64,000 nt of DNA from Symsagittifera roscoffensis (Eukaryota > Xenacoelomorpha > Acoela > Convolutidae): contig NC_087062.1 in the NCBI RefSeq assembly GCF_963678635.1, positions 91,985,845-92,049,844 on the forward strand, in the 5' to 3' direction. The position numbers and the translations under genes are program-made. Positions 43,355 to 55,600 of this stretch are shown piece after piece. The notes below the pieces were generated by a model. The model did no database searches. It had not been told where the DNA came from and saw only the letters and a program-made list of their open reading frames with translations. Numbering within the stretch: position 1 is the first letter of the stretch; every line of letters starts with the position of its first letter.

Positions 43355-44104
43355 CGAACGTAAAAAAACGTTGTCTGTCCACTCTCTCAAAAGTCGCTAG
43401 CTTTGATGTCTAGCCTCGCGTCATCTTCAGTTGATGTGGTTTGTAGTCTGAATACTTCGTTATCAATTTTTGTCAGTTGTGGTTCGACTTCCACATTGTT
43501 GCATATCCTTGTTAGCGACCCTGCAAGAAGGTTCCGAAGTTTGTCATGCCTCGCGAATATGAAACCACCTTTTTACAGCACAGGGCATGATCAACTGAAA
43601 AAGCTTTTCCGCATGGAGGGATATTTCGGGGGATATTTCGCAGCGGAATTTTGTATCGTAATCTCAGCGAGTCCCGAAATTCGGTTTTTGTGAGGGTCAT
43701 TCCTTGGCTTTTTAGAGGTAGGGCGGTTAGCCAGGTACTAGCTCCCTTTTCTTTGTTTTGTTTCAACTTCTTTTTTTCTTCGGTGGTAAGTAATTGTGAG
43801 ACTGCTTCTTCTAATTCTCTCTCTTTTGCGTTTCTGAGTAGCTATTTGTTTTCTCCCGTCGCTATACTCGAGAGTGGTATCCGAAAGCTGGTCAATGATG
43901 GCTTGCTTATGGGGCTTTGAGAAAATTTTTGAGTTTTCATTTGCAATCTTGCTTCTTCATTTAGCGCTCCGAAGCCAAGACCGCCTTTGCTTATTGGTAA
44001 CCCAGAAATTTGTCTTTTCTTGTTCTCCAGTGGGGACTCAGACCCGAAGAGCGCTGGAATAAGCTTGTTCTCCAGAACGCATTCTAGTGGTTCGAGCATA
44101 TCAG
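43355..44104 (-). pseudogene. C-terminal part of the PHD/RT element, truncated by the giant element
   Basis: On the minus strand this continues 44105-46171 after a frameshift. Pieces read MLEPLECVLENKLIPALF, LPISKGGLGFGALNEEARLQ, STWLTALPLK, then FRDSLRLRYKIPLRNIP and PCGKAFSVDHALCC (a Cys/His cluster). The frame has a stop at 43387-43389 and then runs straight into the edge of the giant element's LTR at 43354. The element was therefore cut by that insertion, and its 3' end should lie beyond the left side of this window. These motifs follow RT in a family I know from many invertebrate genomes. Confidence 0.75.
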
Positions 44105-46171
44105 CTATTTCAGGTATAGTCCGAAAGAAGCATGATTTGTTTTAATTCCTTTGCTAAACGCAGAGAATGCTGCATGTAGTTGTGAAACGGCAAACCCACT
44201 CAACACGTTCAATTCCTTAGCCCATATTTCAACTTTATCTTTGCAGTAAGCAGTCTTGAAATCTTGAGACCCAAGTGCAGCACCCAGGTGCCTTTTGCCG
44301 GCCGTGGTGACATTTATTGTTCCATTAAACATCACTTTTGCCGTTTCAATCAGACTCTCCGATTTCACTACCAGCCAGCATTTCAGTTTGTTAACAAAAT
44401 AACCGCTTTTCTTTCCTTCTTCAATTAGTTTCCCGTACCATAAGTTCGCAATGCTTCCGCATGCGGTAGCGTCATCTGCCAGCCATGCTTGCTTCACCTC
44501 AGTTTGTTCGGCAAGTACATTGATTAGTCGTCTGGTGTTGATAGAGAACCAGGGCATCGCGAGTGGATCTCCTTGCGTAGTTCCGTCGCTTGATTTTAAT
44601 TCCCCGACTCCTATCACAAATAAGCGCGATGGCTGCCTGTATGTGTTTATTAAATACTTGACAATCGTTCGGCACAGTACTTGTATGTTGTTTAGAGCCA
44701 CTGCTCTGTTCATGGAGTTAAAGGCATTTGAGGCGTCGATCATTATCACAGCTTCCGAGTTCTCTTCCTCGTAGAGTTCTTTGAAAGCATGAATAGCTGC
44801 TTCTGCACCGGCTTCGAATCCGGCACATGTTTGCAGGTTTCCTGCGGCTTCCTTGATTGGGTCTTTGAATGCATGGACAAAACATTTGCTTAGAAGTCTA
44901 CGGAGAACTTCCCCAACCCCGATTGGTCGCACTCCGGGGTTCTTATCAAGGGCTAAAAGACGACAAGACGTCAAAGGCGCAAGTAACCCGGGGCAGTGGT
45001 GAATGTTGCACAATCTGAAGCACATCAAAGAGATTTCTTCTCTCAGCATTTTTCCGTCTTGGGCATAATTTTTTGACCAAAGCATTCTCTTGAATACTTC
45101 AGCATCTAATCCCGATGGACCAGCGGATCCATTCAGTCTTCCTGCAGTTTTTGCTACCACATCTTCTGTGATGGACTTATATGCTACTTCGGGAATGGTT
45201 TCCGTTGGCCCAAAAAGGAGTGATGTTCTATCGGGAACTGCCATGGTTGGGTGCAACTGCTTCAGTTCCTTCTCAACCGTTTCTGTGAAGGGAAGGCAAC
45301 CAACGCTCGGATCTTCTTCTAATAGCTTCAATGCGTTTTTGACTTTCCCTTGAAGAAGTAGTTTGGCAAAGACATGAGCTTGGTCTTCAGATGAGTTGTT
45401 GCGTTGCGTGGTCTTTAGTCGTTTTTGAATATAATAAACTTCATCCGCTAGACCCTTTATATCTCCACGTTTCCACTTTTCTAAGCGCCGAGAAAGTGGT
45501 TCAGTGTGATCTTTGCATTTGGAGGTCTGGAAGGGTTTCTGTAGCAGTAAACCGGTTAGTACCATGAAAACTTTTATGGCCATGGAATTGTATTTTGAGT
45601 TTGAAGAATTAAACTGTTTCAGCCAGAACGTGAGCTCCCTGATGAACAGCTTTCCAGCATTTCCTGAAGGGAGGTTAAATAGATTTCTTTTCATGAAAAC
45701 AACTTTTTCATAAAAACTTTCAACTCCGGCGGCAAACTGGTTTAAATTAGTTACTCCAAATTTATCCGCAGAAGGGAAGCAGTTTGCTGAGACATCAATC
45801 TTAGGCAGGTCCACTAGTTCCTTCAGCTCGGTAGCCTTTTGCTGGTCGTCAATGCGATTCTTTTTAACTGTCATGTTTGTCATCATCTGTGATAAGCCTG
45901 AAAATCCGTTAGAAGGCTGTTGATGACAACTAGTACAGAAAAATTGAGGGAGTTTTGCGAGTTCGCTTTTCGTTGTTTTAGCACGGCTGATGTGAAACCA
46001 GTTATGGCACCCATCACACTGCACTCCACTGGAAGCTACGATTCCGTTGTGGGGACAGTTGACGTTGCCGCAAGGTGCTGTGTCTGGCATCTTTCCCCCC
46101 AGACGCAAAAGGGCGTGTCCGTACAGGAACAACGCCCTGCGCAATTTGTAGAGCCGAGGTCTGTACGCCAA
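44105..46171 (-). pseudogene. Reverse transcriptase of a PHD-finger-bearing retroelement
   Basis: A 688-codon open frame. Residues about 28-90 form a PHD-type zinc finger (CGNVNC, CDGCHNWFH, CTSC), which in other proteins reads histone tails. A helical region follows, then an RT domain with DASNAFNSMNRAVAL, GTTQGDPLAMPWFSI, the catalytic WLADDATACGS (ADD near 44463-44480) and KRHLGAALGS. The RT is of the non-LTR-like sort, and I leave its exact clade open. The frame shifts at 44105 into the C-terminal part. The upstream 46172-46260 is presumably its 5' end. It is the oldest layer of the nest. Confidence 0.82.
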
Positions 46172-46261
46172 ACTGGGATCACTCGTCGCCGGATCACACC
46201 AGTTTTGTCCAGGGTTCGTCTAGTGGGGACACCGCTACCTTCAATTTTTCACCTCAGGATC

Positions 46262-46766
46262 CATTCCATCTCTTAAACTATTTAATAGGTTTATCACAAC
46301 AATTAGGCTAATACAATCACAAAGACAACGGAAATATTCGTGATTGTATTGTTTTGACAGAAATATTGAGAACATTGACTGAAATTTTGAGAACATTATT
46401 CGTCATAAAGAAAATCGTAAGGACAACCGGTAACCTCATCTTTGACAGAAATATAACTACTGGCGTATCTCCAATCGAGCGAAAACAAATAAATGCCAGT
46501 CTACTGCAGGATAACGGGCATTTTTAGATATTTTAGAGGATCTGCGGAATACAGAGATAATCGTCATAAAGACAACGGGTAACCTTATCTCTGGAAGCAA
46601 GAGACAGAATCCTGGGGTCCTCAGTGAGTATCTCCAACTGCACCAGTCAAGCAAATTGGAATTGAAGTCACTACGGGTGGTGCTGTCCCATCGAGACTAC
46701 CTGCCAGGCATTTTCAAGATACGGGTTGGGGCTGTTTTTCCTTTTCTGAGTGCCACATGAGTTTAA
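46262..46766. other. Intergenic stretch with imperfect short repeats
   Basis: AT-rich. Two imperfect copies of a block containing GTCATAAAG, AC(A)ACCGGTAACCTCATCT and TATCTCCAA(C/T) lie near 46400-46470 and 46560-46650. It stands directly upstream of the Penelope-like ORF and may be that element's 5' region. No gene seen. Confidence 0.4.
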
Positions 46767-47700
46767 GTGCACGTGGCCTGCAAAAAAGAGATGACCGCAA
46801 TTTTGCTGCCACTACTTTTCCTTAGATTGGTCCTGAAAAGAAAACTCACCTGGAAACTTGTGTTAGATTTTTTAAAATATTTTAGTAAATTTAAAAGCAG
46901 TTTCCTGAGATTTAATTTTTTGAGAAAGTATCTCGATAACGCCATTATACCACATTTTATACGGTTTCGCGTGCCTGATAAGGATGTTTTTTCGGATCAA
47001 GCGGTGCACAGCTTTCATTTGAGACTACTGAGATCTGAGGCAAATGCGGATAGGGCTAAGGCATTGGGAAAACTAATAAAAGCAAGGGAGTTAGTGAGAA
47101 GGGGTATAGATGAGGAGTGGTGGCCTTCGGTAAGATTCTATCTGAACCTGTAAGCAAGGTGTAGTGTCAATAACCTGATAAGCCGACACAAGAAAAAGCC
47201 TGAAGAGCTATCGGAAAGACAGGATAGACCATTAAAAAACTTGGATAAAAGGTCAGTCAGAATTTTAGATGAACTGATTTTGCCGCAGTGGGTGCGGGAA
47301 GTGTTAAGTTTTGGACCAAAACATCCGGCAAGAGACAAATTTAATGAAATTCAGTTCCTTGCGGACATTGATAGTTTTTTGTCTGAACTGAAGTTAAGTA
47401 GAATACCCGGAAAAAAATTCTGTGAGATTGAAGCAGCTGCAAAGAAAATGCTAAGAAGGTAAAACAGACCCCCTCTGACAAACGTGTTGAAAAGCCAGAA
47501 AATACTTGAAGGACAACGGTCTTCTGGCAATGCCGTTTGATAAGAGGGTGGATTTTGTGTAATGAAGAAGGAGACATATGAGAAGAAACAGAAACAATTA
47601 TTACAGGCAGAACATTTTGGTGAGAGGAAGAATCTGACGGACAGCGTGATCATAAAAATTGAAAAAGATATAAACAAAGAATTACTCGCCATGAAAAAGT
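46767..47700 (+). pseudogene. Penelope-like element, N-terminal part of the RT protein
   Basis: Two open pieces (46767-47153 and 47241-47462) and flanking frame fragments carry the N-terminal domain typical of Penelope-like elements: IIPHFIRFRVPDKDVFSDQAV, then SERQDRPLKNLDKRSVRILD, LPQWVREVLSFGPKHPARDKFNE, ADIDSFLSEL, KFCEIEAAAKKML, and after further breaks TYEKKQKQLLQAEHF. Many stops and frame changes separate them. The central RT palm is missing, since the next recognisable part is the C-terminal end at 47900. The element reverse-transcribes itself and inserts by means of a GIY-YIG nuclease; it is dead here. Confidence 0.8.
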
Positions 47701-47890
47701 ACCAAAATTAACTGTGCTAAATGCGGATAACAAGGAAATCTGCCCTGGATGTCAGAAAAAGGTGACATATCGAGCTAAAGGGGTAGAATGCGAAGCTTGT
47801 TTGAATTGGTACCACTTAAGGTATGTTAACATAACGGAATCCGAATATGCAGACCTCGCTGAAACAGTATGGGTTTGCATGACTTGCTAA
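47701..47890 (+). pseudogene. PHD-type zinc finger in the Penelope-like element
   Basis: The frame reads CPGCQKKV, then GVECEACLNWYHLRYVNI, then AETVWVCMTC and a stop. The ligand spacing matches a C4HC3 PHD finger, except that the Cys expected after the His is Tyr (HLRY), so zinc binding is probably lost. It sits between the N-terminal and C-terminal Penelope parts. It is not closely similar to the PHD of the 44105-46171 element. Confidence 0.6.
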
Positions 47891-48480
47891 AGCAACAAGA
47901 AACAGATCGGACTGAGAATGGCGTTAAAGTTTTTTTAAGATATGTGGTTGAAAAAGTTAGAACTGTCAAGGGCGATACTGGGGTAGTCCTCGAGGCTGCC
48001 AATAAGTTGCATCCAAACTTGCAGTTCACCATTGAAGAACTTGATAGTAGCGTTAATTTGGCCTTTTTGGATTTAAATGTCAACGTGGACTCTGGAATAA
48101 AGGTCACATGTGGGTGGTACCAAAAACCCACTGATACCGGCACCATTGCACCAATTTAAATTTTAGAGGTTGCTCACCTTTGCAATACAAAAGAAAGGTT
48201 ATTGAAGGGAAAGTCCATAGTGTTTTCAGAAGTGCCTCAACTTGAGAAAATTTTTGACCGGGCATTGGAAAAAAATTGGAATCATGGGATTGAAAAACAA
48301 TATCCGAAAAATTGGTCGGACAGGGTAGTGCTTGAAAACCTTAACAATATCATTGAGGGAAAGTAAAATTTAGAGGTGAAGGCATCAGAAAGGCTCACCC
48401 TCCATTTTACAGTGCAATATCGAGGTAACCCATCTCAACTGTTAGCTGCAAAGGATCGGCAAATATCAGGGTAACAAAAA
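47891..48480 (+). pseudogene. Penelope-like element, C-terminal RT end and linker (copy 1)
   Basis: The open piece to 48159 reads GVKVFLRYVVEKVR then KLHPNLQFTIEEL, LAFLDLNVNVDSG and WYQKPTDTGT, the RT thumb end of Penelope-like elements. After a stop, fragments to 48480 give NFRGCSPLQYKRKVIEG, the WSDRVVLENLNNIIEG stretch and PHFTVQYRGNPSQLL-type sequence. GIY-YIG nuclease remnants follow at about 48490-48720, recognisable only in pieces (TCLPSLKTSF-like, KAVYKLTC). All are broken by stops. Confidence 0.75.
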
Positions 48481-49068
48481 ATTTTTACAAAAAGAAAATT
48501 GAAAACAGGCTTGCCATCCCTCAAAACTTCCTTTGCTCGTGAACTGAGATCCAAAGCGGTATATAAGCTTACATGTAGTCACAAGGGTCAATGAACACCG
48601 CAAAGAGGACTCCACATAAGGGCAACACTTATTAGAATGTAATAACGGGGTAGGTGGTACTGCTGAGCTGAAGTCAGAATTTATAGACCAACAGCCAACA
48701 CTGAGAAGCAACACTAGAGGATTTGCATATTTGGAGTGAGAGGCCGAGAATTAAAAAAAGCGATGAAATGAGGAGCCGTGAATTAACACTAAAATTATAG
48801 TCCATGTATAAGATGGCTGAAATTCAAAAAAGTGACACGACAGATTTAAAAATATTCCCAAATCGAACTTTTATAACAACGAAAGAACAAAAAACTAAAA
48901 AATCGCTGAAACTAACAGGAAAATTTTGATAATGATTTTGTAATTCATTATGTATTTAAAATCGTTTAAATTTGACTGGTTAAAAAATTCTAGAGCCTTT
49001 TCAGACATGTTTCTCAATTTTTCAGATCTTTGATCGTTTTGTAAACGTAAAAAAAAAGTCTTATAATC

Positions 49069-49099
49069 CTGATGATGCACAAAACGTGCGCAGACGTTT
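49069..49099 (+). ncRNA. Degenerate hammerhead-like motif (tentative)
   Basis: CTGATGA at 49069-49075 is followed by a small stem-loop (TGCAC, AAAAC, GTGCG) and then GCAGAC where a hammerhead would have GAAA. AAACGT (about 49042-49047) and ACGTTT (about 49093-49098) could pair as an outer stem. Penelope-like elements are known to carry hammerhead ribozymes. The core here is imperfect, and the second copy near 50810 is worse (CTGATGG), so activity is unlikely. Confidence 0.25.
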
Positions 49100-49940
49100 G
49101 AATTAACATTTTAAAAATCTGATAATGACGATAGCGTAGTCAAGAACTAAGTTTAGTGAAGTGTACGAAATCAAGGAAAAATTATAAAAACTACATTTAT
49201 GAAAAATCAGTCAACTTCATTTTCGAAAAAACAAAGAAAACAGGAAAGCACTTTTGCGTTTTCTCTAGACATTCATGCTTTCATGGTAATTATTTAATAT
49301 CCTGCCCTTTTCCAGCTTAAATTTGAACGAAATATCAAAAAAACCTGACACTAAGAATTTTCTGACACACACTGCACGGGCAGTATCCTTATCGTACTGC
49401 CATCTGCCCGAAGCTAGCGCGTATGATCACAATTAGCACAGTTCCAAACGTCAATGCGAGCTCCAAAATTCATACACAAAATTATCCAAAATTTTCTCTG
49501 AACGAAAATCCTGCCGCTATCCATGTACACGGAAATCCATGAGGTCTTGTAATATATTTCTGTACTACAAGGAAATTACGCACCTGATACAATAACTGCA
49601 ATATCCAGTCGTGGACGTTCATAAACTGAGTTCTACGTGTCCCTAGCCGGCTTTTAAAAATGCGAAGAACACTTTTGAATCCGAGCGCCCAAACTACTGA
49701 ACATAGTAAAGAGGAGTGCACAAATAGATGGGGTAATCGACAAAATTGCATCCAAACTTGCAGTTCACCATTGAAGAACTTGATAGTAACGGTAATTTGG
49801 TCTTTTCGGATTTATATGTCTACGTGGACTCTGGAATAAAGGTCACATGTGGGTGGTACCAAAAACCCACTAATACCGGCACCAATGCACCAATTTAAAT
49901 TTTAGAGGTTGCGCACCTTTGCAATACAAAAGAAAGGTTA

Positions 49941-50213
49941 TTGAAGGGAAAGTCCATAGGGTTTTCAGAATTGCCTCAACTTGAGAAAATTTTTGACCGG
50001 GCATTGGAAAAAAATTGGAATCATGGGATTGAAAATCAATATCCGAAAAATTGGTCGGACAGGGTAGTGCTTGAAAACCTTAACAATATCATTGAGGGAA
50101 AGAAAAACTCAGAGGTGACGGCATCAGAAAGGCTCACCCCCCATTTTACAGTGCAATATCGAGGTAACCCATCTCAACTGTTAGCTGCAAAGGTTCGGCA
50201 AAGATCCGGGTAA
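49941..50213 (+). pseudogene. Penelope-like element, C-terminal linker (copy 2)
   Basis: 90 codons open: FDRALEKNWNHGIENQYPKNWS, RVVLENLNNIIEGK, LTPHFTVQYRGNPSQLLAAKV. It is the same stretch as in copy 1 but without the stop. Nuclease remnants follow at about 50220-50480 in broken frames (TGLPSLKTSFS, then later PTANTEK-type sequence). Non-functional. Confidence 0.75.
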
Positions 50214-51498
50214 CAAATAATTTTTCAAAAAGAAAATTGAAAACAGGCTTGCCATCCCTCAAAACTTCCTTTTCTCGTGAACTGAGATCCAAAGCGGTGT
50301 ATAAGCTTACATGTAGTCACGAGGGTCGATGAACACCGCAAAGAGGACTCCGCAGTAGGGCAACACTTATTAGAATGTAATAAGGAGGTAGGTGGTACTG
50401 CTGAGCTGAAGTCAGAAATTATAGACCAACAGCCAACACTGAGAAGCTACTCACACTAGAGGATTTGCATATTTGGAGAGGCCGAGAATTAAATAAAGCG
50501 ATGAAATAAGGAGCCGGGAATTAACACTAAAATATAGACCATGTATAACATGACTAAAATTCAAAAAAATGACATGTCAGATTTAAAAATATTCCGAAAT
50601 CGAATTTTTATAACAATGAAAGAACAAAAAACTAAAAAATCGCTGAAATTAACAGGAAAATTTTATTAATGATTACGTAATTCATTATGTATTTACAATT
50701 GTTTAAATTTGATTGGTCAAAAAATTCTAGAGCCTTTTCAGACATGTTTCTCATTTTATCAGATCTTTGATCGTTTTGTAAACATTGTAAAAAAAAAAAC
50801 ATTTTAATCCTGATGGGGCACAAATGTGCGCAGACGTTTGAACTAACACTTTAAAAATCTGATAATGACGATAGCGTAGTCAAGAACTAAGTTTAGCGAA
50901 GTGTACGAAATCAAGGAAAAATTATAAGAAATATATTTATTGAAAATCAGTCAACTTCATTTTCGAAAAAAAAGAAAACAGGAAAGCATTTTCGCGTTTT
51001 CCCTAGACATTCATGCTTTCATGGTAATTATTTTGTATCCTGCCCTTTTCCCACTTAAGTTTGAACGAAATATCAAAAAAACCTGACACTAAGAATTTTT
51101 TAAAGGACCCACTGACACACACTCCACGGGCAGTATCCTTATCGTACTGCCATCTGCCCGAAGCTAGCGCGTATGATCACAATTAGCACAGTTCCGAACG
51201 TCAATGCGAGCTCTCAAATTTCATACACAAAATTATCCAAAATTTTCTCTGAACGAAAATCCTGCCGCTATCCATGTACACGGAAATCCATGAGGTCTTG
51301 TAATATATTTCTGTACTACAAGGAATCTACGCACCTGATACAATAACTGCAATATCCAGTCGTGGACGTTCATAAGATGAGTTCTACGTGTCCCTACCCG
51401 GCTTTAAAAAATGCGAAGAACACTTCTGAATCCGAGCTCCCAAACTACTGAACATAGTAAAGAGGAGTGCACAAATAGATGGGGTAATCGACAAAATT

Positions 51499-53369
51499 AC
51501 AATCACAAAGCTATATCAAATGTTCTTCCTAGAAAAACTCAACGAGGTTTACTCATGCACACGGCGACACATGTGAAAACTGCAACAATTTGAAAAAAAT
51601 CAATTTTGTTTCAGATGAAAACGGAGGGGTGAAAACCCTTGGAGAGTGGTCCAAAAGCCCATACTACTACTAATCCTACTACTAATACACTCATTTGAAT
51701 GACCACTCCACACTTCAACTCATGTTTTACGGCCCAATAAAAATGTGCCAAAAAATTTAAGTAAACAATTGGAAATTGCATAAGAAAAAAATATTTGACA
51801 TTATCAGTAAATGAACATAATAGACAACATGTTTTTTTGAGGATGAATTAGGTCTTAAGTTTCATTGAATGAAGCATTTGTGTTGATTGATTTATATAGG
51901 TTTAATTTCGCTCTCCAGTGCAAGTTTGATGTCTTTCTTGTTATCAAAAAAAAACTTCGCTGTTAGACATGCTTTGTCCATGTGCTCATTCCAGTTGAGG
52001 TCCCCTGAAATAATCAACCCAAAATCCAACTGAGGATGTTAAGTCAGCCTTTTTCTAAGTTTCCTAAATTATTATCACATTTTAAAATCAAAATATTGAT
52101 TGAAAAAATTTTGACTATATTTTGAAACAATTGTTTAAGGATAAATTGTATACAAGCTTACGATATTCAAAACATCTTAATTGCCCTAAATATAAAAGAT
52201 TCAAAATATCACTTTATATCCAGATTTTGCCTTATTGCCAACTTTTTGAAGCAGCGTAGCCTTATAAAACTGAAAACTTGGTCAAAATATAGGCAAATAT
52301 AAGAACTAAACTGTCAAATCACAAATTGAAAATTCAAGAGTTTGATAAATTTAACCAATCGGTCATTTGCAGAAATTATTCGCATTTACATAATCAAAAA
52401 GAAGACTACCGCAAAAATATTGAACTCATAAGAAGAAGAGCTGGATCAGGCAGTGACAACAAAATAACAGATGCAACAACCCTCAAATCGACTGTTCTCC
52501 GAAGCCGTGAGACATTTACCCAGTTCCTTGTACCAGGCTCGGATAAAGATTGAAAACCTCTCTAATGACAGAATAGTACATTCATACAGGAGTTGCACCA
52601 CTGAAGAAAAAACGATGTTCCTAATCTTTGTAGTAGCCTTCCTCTGTTTGTAATTACTCTAGTAACCTTGCCAGAGTCAAATAATCTACTGATCATGCAT
52701 TCCAAACCCAACTGCCTTCAAAGGATCATTTCAGCAGTATGAATACTCTTATTTGAACAACAATACTTTTCCTAATAGCTTTCGAAAGCACCCTAATAGA
52801 CGCCATTCTAACCATAATCCAAATCAAATTTTTTTCTTTGTCCTTTCCGGGGCTACAATCAATGTAATTATCAAACTTTCAATTCTACTAGGGTCTTTTT
52901 TCCGTAAATTTAACAAGTTACGAAAATTTTTTCGAAAGTTCTGCTATTTATTTAATACCAAATGCTAATCTTCTTAGTCTTGACCAGTTTAATTGTGCTG
53001 GTTTTTTAAGACACGAAGGGCTAGTGATTTACGATGTTTTGAATAGAAGAAACAAAAGAAATTGAAACAGTTTTTTTTTCTAAGGTTGCCAAATTTTTTT
53101 CCAATAGATTTTTTTTGGTGCCTCTGCAGCATACTCTTGATCCAAAATAGGGCCTCTCCAGCGCACTACCTTGACATTGAAAATAGTTTTAAAATTTTTT
53201 CTGCCCTGTAGCTTTTACATCAGCCACTACTATTACAAATATAACTATTTTTATTTTTTTTTTACAATAACCAGACACACTCTTCTAGAATAAAACTTGT
53301 TCAATCAGGCAACGTCTATCCAATTCCTGTTGCACTGAAATAAAGTAACCTCAAAAAATCTAGAAAACT
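51499..53369. other. AT-rich stretch without a recognised gene
   Basis: Only short frames with low-complexity composition. A frame at 52326-52553 has no recognisable motif. It may include the decayed 5' part of the LINE that follows. Confidence 0.5.
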
Positions 53370-55600
53370 ACAAAAAGTTACTAAAGTCTTACATCTATAT
53401 TGCAAAAGCATAGCCACGAAACGCTCAGACCCAAAATAAGAAAACGATTGATGAAAAAATCCTGTTTGATTTTCGGGAAACTTGGCTAAAGACTCGAATG
53501 AGCAAAAATTATGGGCTATAAGTAGTGAAAAAGTAGGTTCATGTAGATGTGACAGATCAGTCGGAGCCAGCAGGAAAAAAGGAGGCGGCGTCATACTTTT
53601 AGCGCTCAACAAAGTTTAGCAAAACTACTTCAAAACTACTCCTGACAGTTTTTGGAATGAAATTAAAACTGCATCAAATAAAAAAATTATCCTTTAAACA
53701 CATTTCAAAACTGAAGCATAGTAATCATACTGAACTCATTGAACAACTTGCTTAGTCAATTAACTATGCACAATCCTATAGCAAAAGTATAATAATTTTA
53801 GCAATTATCGCATTTTTTGTTTTAACCTTGACGATAAAATTTCTTTTGATACACTTCGCACACTGCAGAAAATCTGCTCAATCGAAATAACTAATGGACT
53901 ACATAATCATCGATCTTATATTATAAGACCAAACAAAGAAATCAATCCTAAATGCAGCTCCTCTAGAAAACGGACCACTTAGCAAATACTTTCATGACTG
54001 AACTTGAAGTAAGGGGAAACAAAACTCCATTCAAGTGCAAAAACATATGATACATAAACTACTCAGATAAGTTATTCAAATCAAATCCGGCAAAAAATCG
54101 ATGGGCAAGCTTCTACCAGCATTGCAACCCAGAAGCAATGCTCACTATTTTCAGTCGAAAACTAATAGAGAAATTTAAAATATGTGCTCCACATATGACA
54201 ATCAATATACGTAATGAAAAACCAAAGTAAATTTAAAATTTATTGACTGAAAAAAAACTAAACCAAAATCATATCTAAGTTATTCAATTCAAAATAAAAC
54301 GAAAGTGATAAATGGATAGCTGGGAAACAATCTTTTTCCGCAGAAGCTTAAAAAATCAATTGTTACGCCAATGGAAACAGAAAAAATCCTAAAGTACCCT
54401 AAAACTACAAGCTACGAATTTTTTTGAGCACTATCACAAGTGTTTGAAAAAATTTCAGGTACACAATTTATTCAAAAGCTTTTAACTGAAAAGCTTTTAA
54501 GCACTACTCGATTTAGCTTTAGAACATCGTACGCAAAAAATTATGCTATTTCATTTATTGTGGAACAATTCAGAAAATCGAATAATACCAACAGTTTTGT
54601 TTCATGCTCTCTATTAGATCTTTCGAAAGCTTTTGATTCTTTCGACCATAACCATCTAAGACAAAAACTCAAACAACAACAGACAAAAGCTCAACCAGAA
54701 AATCAAAATTTTCCTGAACTTGCTATAGATTTGGTAATTATTCAAAAGCGACCAATATCAGAAAACAATGGAAATTAACACTGAATCGGAAACTGTACCA
54801 GACTTTATCAAGATTTCCCTCAAGGAACTGCACAAGGACCTCTCATTTTCAACCTATACGTCAATGATCTTAACAATCAACTGAGTAACTCATGCAAAGT
54901 AGTTCAATATGCGGATGACAAAATTCTGTTCTGTGAATGTAAAATCAAAAAAACCGTACCAGACAAGTTGAAAAAAGCATTTTTTTGTCACACTTACTCC
55001 AATGTAACGCTAAAAAATGTGCGTCTAAGGTTTTTATAAAAAACAAGTTTCAAAAATTGAAAAAACATAAAAACTGTCTTAGACAAAAGTGTCGCAATTC
55101 GTTTTTGTAACAAAGTGAACTTGAAAAAAGTTGCAGTATTTTATCAAATATTTTTGGAGATATTTACACTATATCAATGCGAAAAACGGAGCTTATCATC
55201 TTCAATAGAAATCTTGCTAAAAGATGAAAAAAACACATATTTGTCCGGGAACAAAAAGTACTAATTAAAAAAGTCAATGTGAAATATCTCAAAGTAATAT
55301 TAGACCAACTTTTGACGTTTCGATCAAACAACAATCTTAAGAAAATTGCCCGGCGTGTTTAAACACTACAGTCGAGCAAAAGTATTTTTCTATCACAAAA
55401 GACCGCACTCATTACCGCACTCATTATCAGTCATCTATGCTATCCTATCATCTTTCTAATTAGAATTTGAGCAAAACTTTACTCTCATCAAAAAAAATGA
55501 GCTCTGCAATTGAAACTTGTTGTGATCGTGCAAAATTCTATTCATACTCTGATTTTAATTCAAATTACAATGTTATAACAGCAACTATGTTTCTTGACTG
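53370..55600 (+). pseudogene. Decayed LINE (endonuclease and RT remnants)
   Basis: In broken frames, an endonuclease-like segment at about 53400-53640 reads CRCDRSVGASRKKGGGVILLAL, matching the RGGGV block of LINE endonucleases. RT follows. The open piece 54440-54778 has FRTSYAKNYAI and SCSLLDLSKAFDSFDHN. After a frame change come VPQGTAQGPLIFNLYVNDL-like sequence and QYADDKILFC (about 54810-54950), the catalytic YADD. This order fits Jockey/CR1-type LINEs. Stops are frequent throughout. Confidence 0.75.

Larger units (their letters stand above)
48007..51498 (+). repeat. Tandem duplication of the Penelope-like 3' part, period about 1.74 kb
   Basis: Bases 48007-49745 recur at 49746-51498, starting TTGCATCCAAACTTGCAG and ending before TTACAATCAC. 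Each unit holds the RT C-terminal end, nuclease remnants, the 3' UTR and about 600 bases of further sequence. The copies differ by scattered substitutions and small indels. This kind of head-to-tail partial copy is common for Penelope-like elements. Confidence 0.85.

Noticed and set aside
47190-47220. Hammerhead core (CTGAAGA...GGAAAG) in the Penelope N-terminal part
   Set aside because: There is no stem II, and the bases encode the conserved SERQDRP stretch of the protein.
53316-53612. 98-codon minus-strand frame
   Set aside because: It is the reverse-strand shadow of the LINE endonuclease remnant on the plus strand.
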